52,017 nucleotides of DNA from Paraburkholderia silviterrae (GCF_004353915.1 NZ_SMRP01000042.1:1-52017); one strand, 5' to 3'; shown: positions 29,119-37,442, counted from the stretch's first letter. Made by a program: numbers and translations. Notes: a model not told the origin generated them from the letters alone.

Positions 29119-29757
29119 ATGTCGAAGCGAAACCTGTCCCGTTCCGAACATAAGGCGCGCCGGCAGACTGGGAGCGGTGTGGGTAACGTTGTGCTAAGAC
29201 GCTTCGACCCATTGCTCGACTCATACGGAGAACTCACGGTGCTGTTGCATCGCGCTTTCGCGCGTCTCGGGATGATGGGCTTGAACTGCACCTGTGTGGA
29301 TCAGGATGCCGCGCTCACGCAACGCCGCGCGCAGGCCGGCGACTGCTTTGTCGTCGTGAGCAACGGAAAGCTGATCGGTACGATGACACTGTATGCGCGC
29401 GATGCGGAGTCGCACTGCGAACACTATCAACAGAGCGACATTGCTTCAGTTCGTCAACTGGCCATTGATCCTGGCTGGCAAAACCGCGGCATCGGCAAAT
29501 CGCTACTGGCATTCGCCGAGCACTGGGCCGCGACACGCGGCTATGCTGAGCTCGCGCTCGATACGCCGTATCCTGCTGCGCATCTCGTTGCCTTTTATCG
29601 TTCGCAGGGTTTTCGCATAGTCGACACGCTACGATTTCCGGGAAAGGTCTACGACAGTGTGATTCTAAGCAAGGCTCCCGTCGTGGCTCGGACGCTGGCT
29701 GCGTGGACGCACCAGATCGCACTGCCGCGTTCGCGTTTTGTGCGCTTTGCGGCATGA
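29119..29757 (+). CDS. GNAT-family N-acetyltransferase
   Basis: The 212-aa product has the GNAT acetyl-CoA fold with motif A visible as RQLAIDPGWQNRGIGKSLL and a C-terminal VAFYRSQGFR segment (motif B). It would acetylate a small-molecule amine or a protein; no substrate is suggested. The frame begins at 29089, but ATG 29119 follows AAGGGAG. The stop overlaps the start of the next gene (ATGA), so the two are coupled. Base composition is somewhat lower in GC than in the kdp genes, and the N-terminus is Arg/Lys-rich. Confidence 0.85.
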   Translation: MSKRNLSRSEHKARRQTGSGVGNVVLRRFDPLLDSYGELTVLLHRAFARLGMMGLNCTCVDQDAALTQRRAQAGDCFVVVSNGKLIGTMTLYARDAESHCEHYQQSDIASVRQLAIDPGWQNRGIGKSLLAFAEHWAATRGYAELALDTPYPAAHLVAFYRSQGFRIVDTLRFPGKVYDSVILSKAPVVARTLAAWTHQIALPRSRFVRFAA

Positions 29758-30176
29758 GGGGCAACGGCATGCACGAGCCTGAGCGAAACGCCAACAGGCC
29801 TGACGCCTTGAGCGAGGCGGAGCGCGCCCGTCTCAAGACATTCATGCGTTCGCGCGCCTGGCTAAAGATCGTTATCTTTACGATATGTGCCGACCAGGTC
29901 TTGACTGCGGCGTTTACCTACGTTGGTCAGATGATCGATCCAGGCATGACGGAGATTCAAACGCTGGTCTTTAGCTGTTTGACATGCGTGCTCGTGAGTA
30001 ACTGGCTGGTTAGCGACGCACGCGCTGCATGGGCCAATGCGAAGCAACACGGCCACGTCGCAACGACACAGTCCGATTCAGGTGTGCGAGAACTCAAGAT
30101 CGCCGATACCTGCCCGCGGCGCTGGCTCGTTGTGCTTCACATCGAATTGAACCCGGAACTCGCTGAAGTCGTCTGA
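29754..30176 (+). CDS. Small membrane protein of unknown function
   Basis: The product is about 140 residues if translation starts at ATG 29754, which overlaps the GNAT stop as ATGA; an open frame also exists from 29703. Two hydrophobic stretches are visible (WLKIVIFTICADQVLTAAF and LVFSCLTCVLVSNWLV), consistent with two membrane helices and a soluble Arg/His-containing C-terminus. I do not recognise the family. Coupling to the acetyltransferase suggests the two work together or share expression. Confidence 0.6.
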   Translation: MRGNGMHEPERNANRPDALSEAERARLKTFMRSRAWLKIVIFTICADQVLTAAFTYVGQMIDPGMTEIQTLVFSCLTCVLVSNWLVSDARAAWANAKQHGHVATTQSDSGVRELKIADTCPRRWLVVLHIELNPELAEVV

Positions 30177-30182
30177 TTTCAG

Positions 30183-30240
30183 TTGGCGCGGTGCAGGGCC
30201 GCGTGATCGCGCTCGTGGGCGTGGAAGCGGCAGGCCAGCC
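30183..30240 (+). pseudogene. 58-bp stray copy of the soeC-like gene
   Basis: The sequence matches 18261-18318 within the DmsC-like gene at 53 of 58 positions by direct comparison, covering codons for the segment AQGLVIALVGVEA and neighbours. It has no start codon, and similarity ends on both sides. It is a vestigial fragment in the gap between the membrane-protein gene and the histidine kinase. Confidence 0.8.
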
Positions 30241-30482
30241 TGCCAAGTCAAATTCCAATCCTGAATAAACGATGTGCAGACATACGTTTTCAATCAATCA
30301 AACAATCATGCGGTTTTGTAAGGCATTAATCTGAATTAAGCGAAACTATAATCGAGCCTGACAGCGTTGCTGCTGATGCTGTTGCTGTAACAAATACTGA
30401 AATATCTTCTATCTATAAGTAAAAAATGTCTAAGATCTACTAGTATTGCTTTCATGGTCACCGCAGGTGATGGGCGATCGCG
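30241..30482. other. AT-rich intergenic stretch
   Basis: This stretch is notably AT-rich compared with the rest of the window and holds no credible gene. It includes a GTTGCTGCTGATGCTGTTGCTG trinucleotide-like run near 30365-30388 and several A/T tracts (for example TAAAAAATG near 30420), and presumably contains the promoter of the kinase gene. I can locate no clear -35/-10 pair. Confidence 0.35.
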
Positions 30483-32018
30483 TTGCAGCGCTGTCGCTCT
30501 CATGCGGATCGTCTCGATCAGCTTTTCGCGCCCCATAATAGTAGACAGAAAGCCGCAAAAGCACGACGCGAATTAGCGGTCGCCGTGAAAGTCGTCATTG
30601 AGCTCGTTTCGAACGTTGCAGCCACGAACGTGCATCCCGAACGACCAGGATGGGCGTGGCGCATGTTTGCAGACGGGGAGCTATTCGCCATGCAGAACGG
30701 CATGTCAGATTGCGGACTTGTGCCGACAGTTGTCGCTGCCATGATCACGTGGTTCCGCGCATCGGAGCGTCCGCGGTTTCGTCCGCTTGCCGTCCTGAAT
30801 GGCGTGACTCGATCCGTTCGGCGCTTGAGCAGGCACTGGGCCCCCGAAGCGCGGAGGGCTCTCGCGCCGCAAAACCGCGCGCACAGGCAGCACCTCGGGG
30901 GCGTCGAATCGTTCCTCACCGGTACGCCAATGCGCGACGCGCTGGAGGTCGTGCCGGTTGCGATTCTCGCTATCGACGAGGCCGGCAAGATCGCGTTCGT
31001 CAATGAGAAGGGGACCGAACTGTTTGGCTACCGCGGCGATGAACTGAGCGGTGCGCGCGCGAGCCTTCTGATTCCCGAATGGCGCATGCAGGGTTCGCAC
31101 GCGCTGGCGGCGAAGCACGCGTTAGCCGACTCGTTTCTGCGTACGGTCGTTGCGCGGCGCCACGACGGCGCTGAGTTTCCCGCCGAGGTCACGACGCGCC
31201 CATGCCGCGTGGATGGCGTGCCGACCCTGCTCGCCGTGGTCGTGGAGCGCAGCGAGCGCAACGAGTTGCACCGCAACCGCCAGGAGCTCGCGCATCTGAC
31301 GCGCGTCTCCGCGCTCGGCGAGCTTGCCGGCTCGCTCGCGCACGAACTCAATCAGCCGCTCACCGCGATCCTGTCCAACTCGCAGGCCGCCCAGCGCTTT
31401 ATGGAAGCGGACCCGATCAACCTGCGCGAAGTGCGCGAGACGCTGAAAGATATCGTCGCCGACAATCGCCGCGCGGGCGAGATCATTCGGAAAATGCGCG
31501 CCCTTGTCAGGAAGTGCGACATGGAATGGCAGCCGGTCGACGTGGGCGGCGTCGTGCGCGACGTGGTCTCGCTCATGCACAGCGACGCCATCGTGCGCGG
31601 CGTGCGCACGACGATCGAGATCGCCGGCGCATTGCCCACGGTGCTCGGCGACAAGGTGCAGCTGCAGCAGGTGCTGCTGAACCTGATGCTCAACGCGCTC
31701 GATGCGGTGCAGGAGTGTCCGGCCGCGCGCCGCCTCGTGACGGTGCAAGCGGGTGTCGAGCCCGGCGGCGACGTGCGTCTTTGCGTGCGCGACTGCGGCC
31801 GTGGCTTGACGGTGGACCAGATGGACAAGATCTTCCAGCCCTTCTTCACTTCGAAGCCGCATGGACTCGGGCTCGGGCTATCGATCAGCCGCAGCATCGT
31901 TGGCGCGCACGGTGGGCGCGTCTGGGCTGAGAACAACGCGGAGGGCGGCGCCGCCTTCTATGTTTCGCTGCCCGCGGAGCGCGCGAGCGGACAGAACTCC
32001 GTATGCTCACGGCCATGA
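30483..32018 (+). CDS. PAS-domain sensor histidine kinase
   Basis: The open frame covers up to 511 residues. The recognisable part starts near residue 150 with a PAS domain (VPVAILAIDEAGKIAFVNE, FGYRGDEL), followed by the HisKA phosphoacceptor H287 (GSLAHELNQPLTAI) and an HATPase domain (VLLNLMLNALDAV, GLGLGLSISRSIVGAHGG). No membrane helices are evident, so it is probably cytoplasmic, like FixL- or TodS/TmoS-type kinases. The start is uncertain: the frame begins with TTG at 30483, with ATGs at 30663 and 30930, and the first 150 residues match nothing I know. The stop overlaps the response-regulator start (ATGA), so the pair is coupled. Confidence 0.85.
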   Translation: MQRCRSHADRLDQLFAPHNSRQKAAKARRELAVAVKVVIELVSNVAATNVHPERPGWAWRMFADGELFAMQNGMSDCGLVPTVVAAMITWFRASERPRFRPLAVLNGVTRSVRRLSRHWAPEARRALAPQNRAHRQHLGGVESFLTGTPMRDALEVVPVAILAIDEAGKIAFVNEKGTELFGYRGDELSGARASLLIPEWRMQGSHALAAKHALADSFLRTVVARRHDGAEFPAEVTTRPCRVDGVPTLLAVVVERSERNELHRNRQELAHLTRVSALGELAGSLAHELNQPLTAILSNSQAAQRFMEADPINLREVRETLKDIVADNRRAGEIIRKMRALVRKCDMEWQPVDVGGVVRDVVSLMHSDAIVRGVRTTIEIAGALPTVLGDKVQLQQVLLNLMLNALDAVQECPAARRLVTVQAGVEPGGDVRLCVRDCGRGLTVDQMDKIFQPFFTSKPHGLGLGLSISRSIVGAHGGRVWAENNAEGGAAFYVSLPAERASGQNSVCSRP

Positions 32019-32644
32019 CTGACTCGTCGTCCCGCGTCTTTGTCGTTGATGACGATGACGGCGTTTGCCGCGCCCTTGGGCGTCTGCTGCGCTGCGCGGG
32101 GTATCGGGCCGAAGTCTTCGCCTCCGCGCGCTCGTTTCTGGCCGACGCGGACTTCACGAGCGAGCCGGCTTGCCTCGTGCTGGACTTGCAGATGCCGGAC
32201 CTGAACGGGCTCGAGTTGCAGCGCGAACTGAACATGAGCCTGCCGATCGTGTTTCTGTCCGGGCATGGCGATGTCGGCACGACCGTCAACGCCATGAAGG
32301 CGGGCGCGAGCGATTTTTTGACCAAGCCGGTCAGCGATACCGTGTTGCTCGATGTGGTGGAGCGCGCGCTCGCGCGCGCGAGGCAGATGCACGAAGAGCG
32401 GCGGGGGCTTGCGGAGATCGGGCAGCGGCTCGCGACCCTCACGCCGCGCGAGCGCGAAGTGATGGCGCGCGTGGTCACGGGGCGCCTGAACAAGCAGATT
32501 GCGTTCGATCTTGGCATCGCCGAGAAGACGATCAAGGTGCATCGCGCACGCGTCATGGAGAAAATGAAGGCGGACTCGCTGGCCGACCTGATCCATCTCG
32601 CCGACAAAGCAAGCGCCGGCGGGATTGCGTACGCGTTGCACTGA
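32015..32644 (+). CDS. FixJ/NarL-type LuxR-family response regulator
   Basis: The 209-aa product has a receiver domain with phosphoacceptor D57 (CLVLDLQMPDL), switch Thr/Ser and Lys (FLTKPV), and a C-terminal LuxR HTH (LTPREREVMARVVTGRLNKQ, then EKTIKVHRARVMEKM), typical of FixJ/StyR-like partners of PAS kinases. The ATG at 32015 overlaps the kinase stop; a second ATG lies at 32003. It ends convergent to acetoacetate decarboxylase with 31 bp between. Its targets may include the GGACC-N3-GKCC palindromes found 1.4-2 kb downstream. Confidence 0.92.
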   Translation: MTDSSSRVFVVDDDDGVCRALGRLLRCAGYRAEVFASARSFLADADFTSEPACLVLDLQMPDLNGLELQRELNMSLPIVFLSGHGDVGTTVNAMKAGASDFLTKPVSDTVLLDVVERALARARQMHEERRGLAEIGQRLATLTPREREVMARVVTGRLNKQIAFDLGIAEKTIKVHRARVMEKMKADSLADLIHLADKASAGGIAYALH

Positions 32645-32675
32645 GCGTCCGCGCGCACGTAGCGCGCCATTACCC

Positions 32676-33416
32676 TCACTCTGCGAGATAGTCGTGCACC
32701 ACCGTGCCGAGCCCGAGCGTCAGGTCGCTCAGGATATGCACGCCGGAGATCACCTCGAGCACGGGCAGCGCCGCGACCGGCGCGAGCGCGTGATGGAACA
32801 GCTCGAGTGCGGCGGGGCCGTCCCACGCGCCCTTGATTGTGATGTCCTCGCAGAAGTAGCGAACCAGCTCGCAGATCCGCACCGTGCCATCGACGTGCGG
32901 AATGATCTTTAGCAGATAGTTCGGCGCCGAGAGCGACGCGAGAATCTTGTCGTGCGGCAGGGCGCGATACTTGTAGCCCATCGTGGCGACCGCGATCGGT
33001 ACCGGCCCGTATCGCAGCACTCCGCCAATCGTATCTTTTTCGACGCGCAGCTGCGGCGACGCAAGCTTCTTCGGAAACCCCCAGATTTCGCGGCCGCCCG
33101 CGATTGGCGCCATGTCGTCGAGATACATGGCATGCACGTAGCCGCCGGGCTGACCGTGCAGCCGTACCGGGATCACCTGTCCGCTCTCGGTGTAGTCGCC
33201 AAAGCCGGTCGAATCCGGCATCCGGATGAATTCGAACTTGACGATCGGATCAGTCATCTCCAGCGGCGCGGGGATCACCTTCGCGAGGGCGTCCGGGTCG
33301 GTCCGGTACGTAACGATCAGAAACTCGCGATCGACGAAACGATACGGACCCGGTGCAAACGCAGGGCTCGTGAGTGGCATCGCGAATGCGCGCTCTCTCA
33401 CTTCGGATTCAGTCAT
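32676..33416 (-). CDS. adc: Acetoacetate decarboxylase
   Basis: The 246-aa product has the length and signature of acetoacetate decarboxylase: the Schiff-base lysine pair K116-K117 in EIWGFPKKLASP, preceded by YLDDMAPIAGGRE. It converts acetoacetate to acetone and CO2. In Burkholderiaceae the gene is commonly next to a patatin-like and a 3-hydroxybutyrate dehydrogenase gene, probably for polyhydroxybutyrate-derived acetoacetate. Here the patatin gene upstream is decayed and the dehydrogenase is missing. The ATG at 33416 overlaps the patatin stop (ATGA). Expression may have suffered if the operon promoter was lost. The BKACE enzyme at 7322 would also yield acetoacetate. Confidence 0.95.
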   Translation of the reverse strand: MTESEVRERAFAMPLTSPAFAPGPYRFVDREFLIVTYRTDPDALAKVIPAPLEMTDPIVKFEFIRMPDSTGFGDYTESGQVIPVRLHGQPGGYVHAMYLDDMAPIAGGREIWGFPKKLASPQLRVEKDTIGGVLRYGPVPIAVATMGYKYRALPHDKILASLSAPNYLLKIIPHVDGTVRICELVRYFCEDITIKGAWDGPAALELFHHALAPVAALPVLEVISGVHILSDLTLGLGTVVHDYLAE

Positions 33417-33995
33417 CGTGGTGACTCCTGTTGGGCAGATTCCATCGGCGTGAGGTCGCAGACATGAATGCCTTGCGCCATCTCCGTCGCATTGCGCCAT
33501 GCCTCGGTGGCGATTGCACGGCGTACGTCCGCGTAACCGCCTTCCCACAAGTCCAGCACGGTCGCGCGCGAGAATTCGTAGTCCTTGAAGTCGGATGAGC
33601 GCGTGTCGTGGCGGTTGGTGAAGCGCACGAGCAGCACCTCGCCACGCGTGCTGATCGCGGCCAGCCGCTCGACGTCCGGATCGGACTGTGCATTCGCGGA
33701 CAGCATCGCCAGCACGCGCCGCAGCGACGCGCGCAGCTCCTCCTGCTGCTTGACCCGGGCCGCGTTAAAGCGCACCTTGCTCGCGTACTGCAGGTCCTTC
33801 ATGCGTTCCTGTGCTCGCCATGACGTGCTCGGGCCCGAGACGCATCCTGGTGTTGTCGAAATACACGGATTCGCCGGTACATATGTTGACCGCCCCGAGT
33901 GACAGGCGCACCGCCTTGCTGTTGATGAGATCGAAGTCGGCGAGCTCGTCGAGCGTCGTGCGCAGCGACTCCGTGTCGTAGAAGATCAACGGCGG
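33413..33995 (-). pseudogene. Decayed patatin-like phospholipase gene
   Basis: Two blocks of a patatin-family protein with a DUF3734-like C-terminus remain in different frames. The upstream block (33813-33995) reads IFYDTESLRTTLDELADFD and on to GPEHVMAS, where intact proteins continue into the region just before the catalytic Asp. The downstream block (33413-33811) reads MKDLQYASKVRFNAARVKQQ to the end. Between them the catalytic Asp segment is missing and the frame changes, and the N-terminal part with the GxSxG nucleophile is absent. It is therefore a truncated, internally deleted pseudogene. The surviving stop overlaps adc as ATGA, as in an intact operon. Confidence 0.8.
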
Positions 33996-34087
33996 TGGGC
34001 AATCCTGCCTGTGCGGCGCGCGTGGGACGGCGCGCTGCGACCGTGAGGGTGCGTAAAGCCTATGTCGCCACGGCCACGCGGACAATT

Positions 34088-34142
34088 GGACCTTGGTCCT
34101 ACTCCGGAGCCGCTTGTCTCTTGCGTGTTGGACCAAAGGCCT
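34088..34142. promoter_or_regulatory. Two GGACC-type palindromes upstream of the receiver gene
   Basis: GGACCTTGGTCC lies at 34088-34099 and GGACCAAAGGCC at 34130-34141, both preceded by TT and exactly 42 bp apart start to start, i.e. four helical turns. They match the GGGAC-N4-GTCCC architecture bound by NarL/DosR-class regulators. They lie 80-135 bp before the ATG at 34223, a plausible activator position. Confidence 0.5.
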
Positions 34143-34222
34143 ATACCCGTTCCGCTTCGGGCCGCATAGCCTGAATCTCAAGGATCGCGGTTACATGGGT
34201 AACTGCCGCCTCTGGACTTCTC

Positions 34223-34612
34223 ATGATGGGTGATCCAGATCCATTTGTGGTCATTGTCGACGACGACGAATCGGTGGGCCGGGCGATCAGGCGTCTGCTG
34301 CGCTCCGCCGGGATCGGCGCGGACACGTATTTGAGCGGCGAAGAACTTCTGGACACGCTGTCTTCAATGCCCTCTTACCGGCCCGGCTGCGTGATCCTCG
34401 ACATCCAGATGCCGGGGCTCAATGGGCTGGAAGTGCAGCAACGCCTTGGCGGCAGCGGCATCCCCGTGATTCTGATCACCGCTCACGACGATGTGGGTGT
34501 GCGCGCGCAGGCGCTTGCGTCGGGGGCGTTCGGTTACCTGTGCAAGCCCTTTAACGATTCGCTGCTGATCAAGACGGTGCAGGCGGCACTCGGCATTGCT
34601 CCGACGCCATGA
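34223..34612 (+). CDS. Stand-alone response-regulator receiver protein
   Basis: The 129-aa product is a single receiver domain: acidic pair in IVDDDES, phosphoacceptor D60 in CVILDIQMPGL, ITAHDD with the switch Thr, and K in YLCKPF. There is no output domain, so it probably works by protein contact or as a phosphate sink, or it is the remnant of a FixJ-type regulator whose HTH was lost (the frame ends cleanly after the last helix). The second codon is also ATG (34226). It is related in style to the FixJ-like receiver at 32015. Its upstream region carries two GGACC palindromes. Confidence 0.88.
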   Translation: MMGDPDPFVVIVDDDESVGRAIRRLLRSAGIGADTYLSGEELLDTLSSMPSYRPGCVILDIQMPGLNGLEVQQRLGGSGIPVILITAHDDVGVRAQALASGAFGYLCKPFNDSLLIKTVQAALGIAPTP

Positions 34613-34625
34613 ACCGGGCGCGGGT

Positions 34626-34678
34626 GGGTGCGATTGGGCGCGACTGGGTGCGATTGGGCGCGACTGGGCGCAATGGGG
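34626..34678 (+). repeat. Tandem 20-bp repeat after the receiver gene
   Basis: The 20-bp unit GGGTGCGATTGGGCGCGACT occurs twice in tandem (34626-34645 and 34646-34665) and is followed by a degenerate third partial copy (GGGCGCAATGGGG). It lies 14 bp after the receiver stop and just before the palindrome at 34682. Confidence 0.85.
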
Positions 34679-34681
34679 TAT

Positions 34682-34695
34682 GGGACCAAAGTCCC
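34682..34695. promoter_or_regulatory. DosR/NarL-box-like palindrome upstream of the SYLF lipoprotein gene
   Basis: GGGACCAAAGTCCC, extended on both sides to ATGGGAC-CAAA-GTCCCAT (34680-34697), is nearly the known DosR consensus core GGGACTWWAGTCCC. It lies about 100 bp before the ATG at 34794 and shares GGACCAAAG with the site at 34130. The binding protein is inferred only. Confidence 0.55.
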
Positions 34696-34793
34696 ATTGA
34701 GTTTGCCAACAACAGCTACCAGACTTGACCACGAAGGGCCGCGCGAGCCATTCGGGGTCCTGTTCATCTGATCTGGCAACGGGAGTCGGAATC

Positions 34794-35396
34794 ATGATCC
34801 AACCTGTTCACAAAGTGACGGTCCTCGCTCTCTTGACCTTGCTCGCCGCGTGCGGCGCCACGCAGCAGACGTCCATGATGGACTCGGGCGCCTCGACACA
34901 GACGGTCACGCAGGCCGATCCGACGCTCGACGCGGATTGCAAGGCGGCGCTGGCTTCGCTTTATGCGAATACGCCGCATACCCAGGAGCTTGGCCAGAAG
35001 GCGAAGGGCATCCTGATATTTCCGCAAGTCGTCAGAGCGGGATTCATTGCCGGCGTCGCGCACGGCGCGGGCATTCTGTATGAGAACGGCAAGGCTACGG
35101 GCTCGTATGCCACGACCTCAGGCACGTTCGGGATGCAGGCTGGCGTTCAGACCTACGGGTATGCCATGTTCTTCATGACCGACAAGGAGCTGAACGACGT
35201 GAAAACGAACCCTGGCTTTAGCGTGGGTGTTGCACCGACGATCGTGGTTGCGGACCAGGGTACGGCGAGGAACCTGAACACCACAACGCTCCAGTCCGAG
35301 ATCTATGCGTTTATTTTCGACCAGAAGGGATTGATGGCCGGATTGGGACTGGAAGGGTCGAAGATCACCAAGATCAGGGATTTTTCACCGTCGTGA
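34794..35396 (+). CDS. SYLF (Ysc84)-domain lipoprotein
   Basis: The product is about 200 residues and has a lipoprotein signal (VTVLALLTLLAACGATQQ, lipobox LAAC) followed by a SYLF/Ysc84 domain: KGILIFPQVVRAGFIAGVAH, SGTFGMQAGVQTYGYAMFF and a C-terminal IYAFIFDQKGLMAGLGLEG. The domain binds lipids in eukaryotes; bacterial members are envelope proteins of unknown role, often stress-induced. The frame opens at 34725, but ATG 34794 starts the signal peptide. A DosR-like palindrome upstream suggests control by a NarL-type regulator. Confidence 0.9.
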   Translation: MIQPVHKVTVLALLTLLAACGATQQTSMMDSGASTQTVTQADPTLDADCKAALASLYANTPHTQELGQKAKGILIFPQVVRAGFIAGVAHGAGILYENGKATGSYATTSGTFGMQAGVQTYGYAMFFMTDKELNDVKTNPGFSVGVAPTIVVADQGTARNLNTTTLQSEIYAFIFDQKGLMAGLGLEGSKITKIRDFSPS

Positions 35397-35481
35397 TGGA
35401 ACCGGAAGCTGTCCTGGAGTCGTGCGCGAACGCGAATAAATTCGGATGACGAATCAAATTGTAAGGTAATAGAGGCGATAC

Positions 35482-36021
35482 ATGAAGCGGCCGCCAAAAC
35501 AGTCGAACGGTGCGCGAGCGTGCGTCCAGCCTGTGGGCCACCTGCCGGGCGTCGGCAGGCGCGTGGCGGGCGCGCTGATGCTGACGTTCGCGGCGCTCGC
35601 ATGGGCACAGCCGCAGCCCATTTTCTACCCGGCGAAAGGCCAGAGTGCGCAAAAGCAGCAAAACGACATGACGCAGTGCCAGGGCTGGGCGAAGCAGACG
35701 ACCGGTGTCGACCCCGTTGCACTGGCACAGCGCTCGGCGAACCAGCCACCGCCGCCTGGTCCGCAAGGCCAGCGGCTCAGGGGCGCTGCCGGCGGCGCCG
35801 CGCTCGGCGCGGCGGCAGGCGCGATCGGCGGCGACGCGGGCAAGGGCGCGGCGATCGGAGCGGTCACTGGCACGGTGGCCGGGGCTGTGCGCCAGCGGCG
35901 CGAGGCGCAGGCTTACAACCAGCAGGAGCAGGCGGTGCAGCAGAACACGCAGAGCCAGCTCGCAACGTTCAATCGCGCCGTGACGGCCTGCATGAACGGG
36001 CGAGGCTATACGAGCCAGTAG
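35482..36021 (+). CDS. Secreted glycine-zipper protein
   Basis: The 179-aa product has an N-terminal signal region (VAGALMLTFAALAWAQ, cleaved before PQPIFYPAKGQS) and a central Gly/Ala zipper (about residues 100-135: RGAAGGAALGAAAGAIGG, then KGAAIGAVTGTVAGAV) of the YMGG type, followed by a Gln-rich helix (QAYNQQEQAVQQNTQSQL). Such proteins are envelope-associated and of unclear function. The first 28 residues before the hydrophobic stretch are long for a signal peptide, and the ATG at 35569-35579 region is a possible alternative start. It lies 85 bp after the SYLF gene. Confidence 0.82.
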   Translation: MKRPPKQSNGARACVQPVGHLPGVGRRVAGALMLTFAALAWAQPQPIFYPAKGQSAQKQQNDMTQCQGWAKQTTGVDPVALAQRSANQPPPPGPQGQRLRGAAGGAALGAAAGAIGGDAGKGAAIGAVTGTVAGAVRQRREAQAYNQQEQAVQQNTQSQLATFNRAVTACMNGRGYTSQ

Positions 36022-36049
36022 CATCGAATGCGGGTGGAGGATTGCGGCC

Positions 36050-36124
36050 ATGAAGAGGTTGGTCACAGCGGCATTCGCCGTTTGTATCGCGCAGACGCAG
36101 GATGCCTGCGCCGCACACTTGTGA
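36050..36124 (+). CDS. 24-aa signal-peptide-like small ORF
   Basis: A GGTGGAGG ribosome site precedes an ATG that encodes a 24-residue peptide (MKRLVTAAFAVCIAQTQDAC, then AAHL). The start looks like a secretion signal, but the frame stops soon after, 20 bp before the RND adaptor start. It may be the leftover 5' end of a secreted protein or a leader peptide of the pump operon. Confidence 0.35.
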   Translation: MKRLVTAAFAVCIAQTQDACAAHL

Positions 36125-36144
36125 CGCGCTGCGGGAGGTCTTTC

Positions 36145-37431
36145 ATGAGCGACCCGTTGTTTCCCGGCCCTCGACGGTTACGCGGTTTTGCGACCCTCGG
36201 GAGCCTCCTGCTGCCGATACTCGTCCTCGTGGCGATGGCGTTTTTCGCTGGCTGCAAGAAGGCGTCGGGCCCGCCGGCGCTCGGCGCGCCAGAGGTGACG
36301 GTGATGACGGTCGTTGCCCAGGACACGCCCGTCGATCTCGAGTTCACGGCGCAGACGCAGAGCTCGCGCGAAGTCGAGATTCGCGCGCGCGTGGACGGCT
36401 TCCTCGACAAGCGGATGTACACCGAAGGCGAGGAGGTGAAGGCCGGTCAGACGATGTTCCAGATGGACCCGAAGCCGTTCGAGGCCGCGCTGCAGACGGC
36501 GCGGGGTCAGCTCGCGCAACAGCAGGCGCGGCTCACGGTTGCGCAGCAGAACCTCGCGCGGGTCAAGCCGCTCGCCGCACAGCAGGCATTGAGCCAGAAG
36601 GACCTCGACGATGCGATCGGCAACGAGAAGCAGGCGCAAGCCGCGGTGATTTCGGCGCAAGGGCAGGTCGACACGGCGCAGATCAACCTCGGCTACACGA
36701 CGATCAAGTCACCGCTGAACGGTCTCGCGAGCTATGCGCGGCAGCAGGACGGCAGCTATCTGATCGCGACCGCATCGGGCCTGCTTACCTACGTCTATCA
36801 ACTCGATCCGATGTGGGTGAATTTCAGTATTTCGGAAAACGAAATGCTGCACTTCCAGGATCAGATATCGATCGGAAAATTGGTCTTTCCGCCCAATAGC
36901 CAGTTCGTCGTGTCGGTCGTACTGGCCAACGGCAAGGAGTTTCCGCAGCAGGGCACCATCAGTTTCGCGAACCCGGCGTTCAGCACCGAGACCGGAACCT
37001 TCCTCGTGCGGGCCGTCCTCGCCAATCCGAAAGGCACGCTGCGGCCAGGGCAGTTCGTGCGCGCGCGCGTGTCGGGCGCGGTGCGGCCGAATGCGATCCT
37101 CGTGCCGCAGCGAGCGGTGCTGCAGGGCGCGAAGAGCCACTTCGTGTGGGTGGTCGACAGCGAGTCGAAGGCCCATCAGCGCGTCGTCGAGGTTGGCGAC
37201 TGGAATGGCGACAACTGGTTCATCACCGATGGCCTGAAGGCCGGCGAGCGCATCGTCGTGGACGGCGCGATTCGCGTCGTGCCCGATGTGGCGCTCAAGA
37301 TCGCCGGCACGGTCGCTTCGACGCAAACCGGTGGCAAGACCGTCGTCGAGAAGGGCGGTGCTTCGGCGCCAGAGGCGCCCGAGGGCGCCCGCCCGATGGC
37401 CCAGGGCGCGGCCAGCGGCGCGTCGCAGTAA
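36145..37431 (+). CDS. RND efflux periplasmic adaptor lipoprotein (MexA/AcrA type)
   Basis: The 428-aa product has a signal with lipobox FAGC (ending FFAGCKKASG), a biotinyl-lipoyl-like domain split around an alpha-helical hairpin (LQTARGQLAQQQARLTVAQQ) and a C-terminal beta-barrel/membrane-proximal region (RPGQFVRARVSGAV). It bridges the inner-membrane pump to the outer-membrane channel. The open frame starts at 36028, but ATG 36145 follows GGGAGG and gives the lipoprotein signal. The N-terminus before the hydrophobic segment (MSDPLFPGPRRLRGF) is a little long. The permease gene follows after 11 bp. Confidence 0.93.
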   Translation: MSDPLFPGPRRLRGFATLGSLLLPILVLVAMAFFAGCKKASGPPALGAPEVTVMTVVAQDTPVDLEFTAQTQSSREVEIRARVDGFLDKRMYTEGEEVKAGQTMFQMDPKPFEAALQTARGQLAQQQARLTVAQQNLARVKPLAAQQALSQKDLDDAIGNEKQAQAAVISAQGQVDTAQINLGYTTIKSPLNGLASYARQQDGSYLIATASGLLTYVYQLDPMWVNFSISENEMLHFQDQISIGKLVFPPNSQFVVSVVLANGKEFPQQGTISFANPAFSTETGTFLVRAVLANPKGTLRPGQFVRARVSGAVRPNAILVPQRAVLQGAKSHFVWVVDSESKAHQRVVEVGDWNGDNWFITDGLKAGERIVVDGAIRVVPDVALKIAGTVASTQTGGKTVVEKGGASAPEAPEGARPMAQGAASGASQ

Positions 37432-37442
37432 GGGCGGATCCG

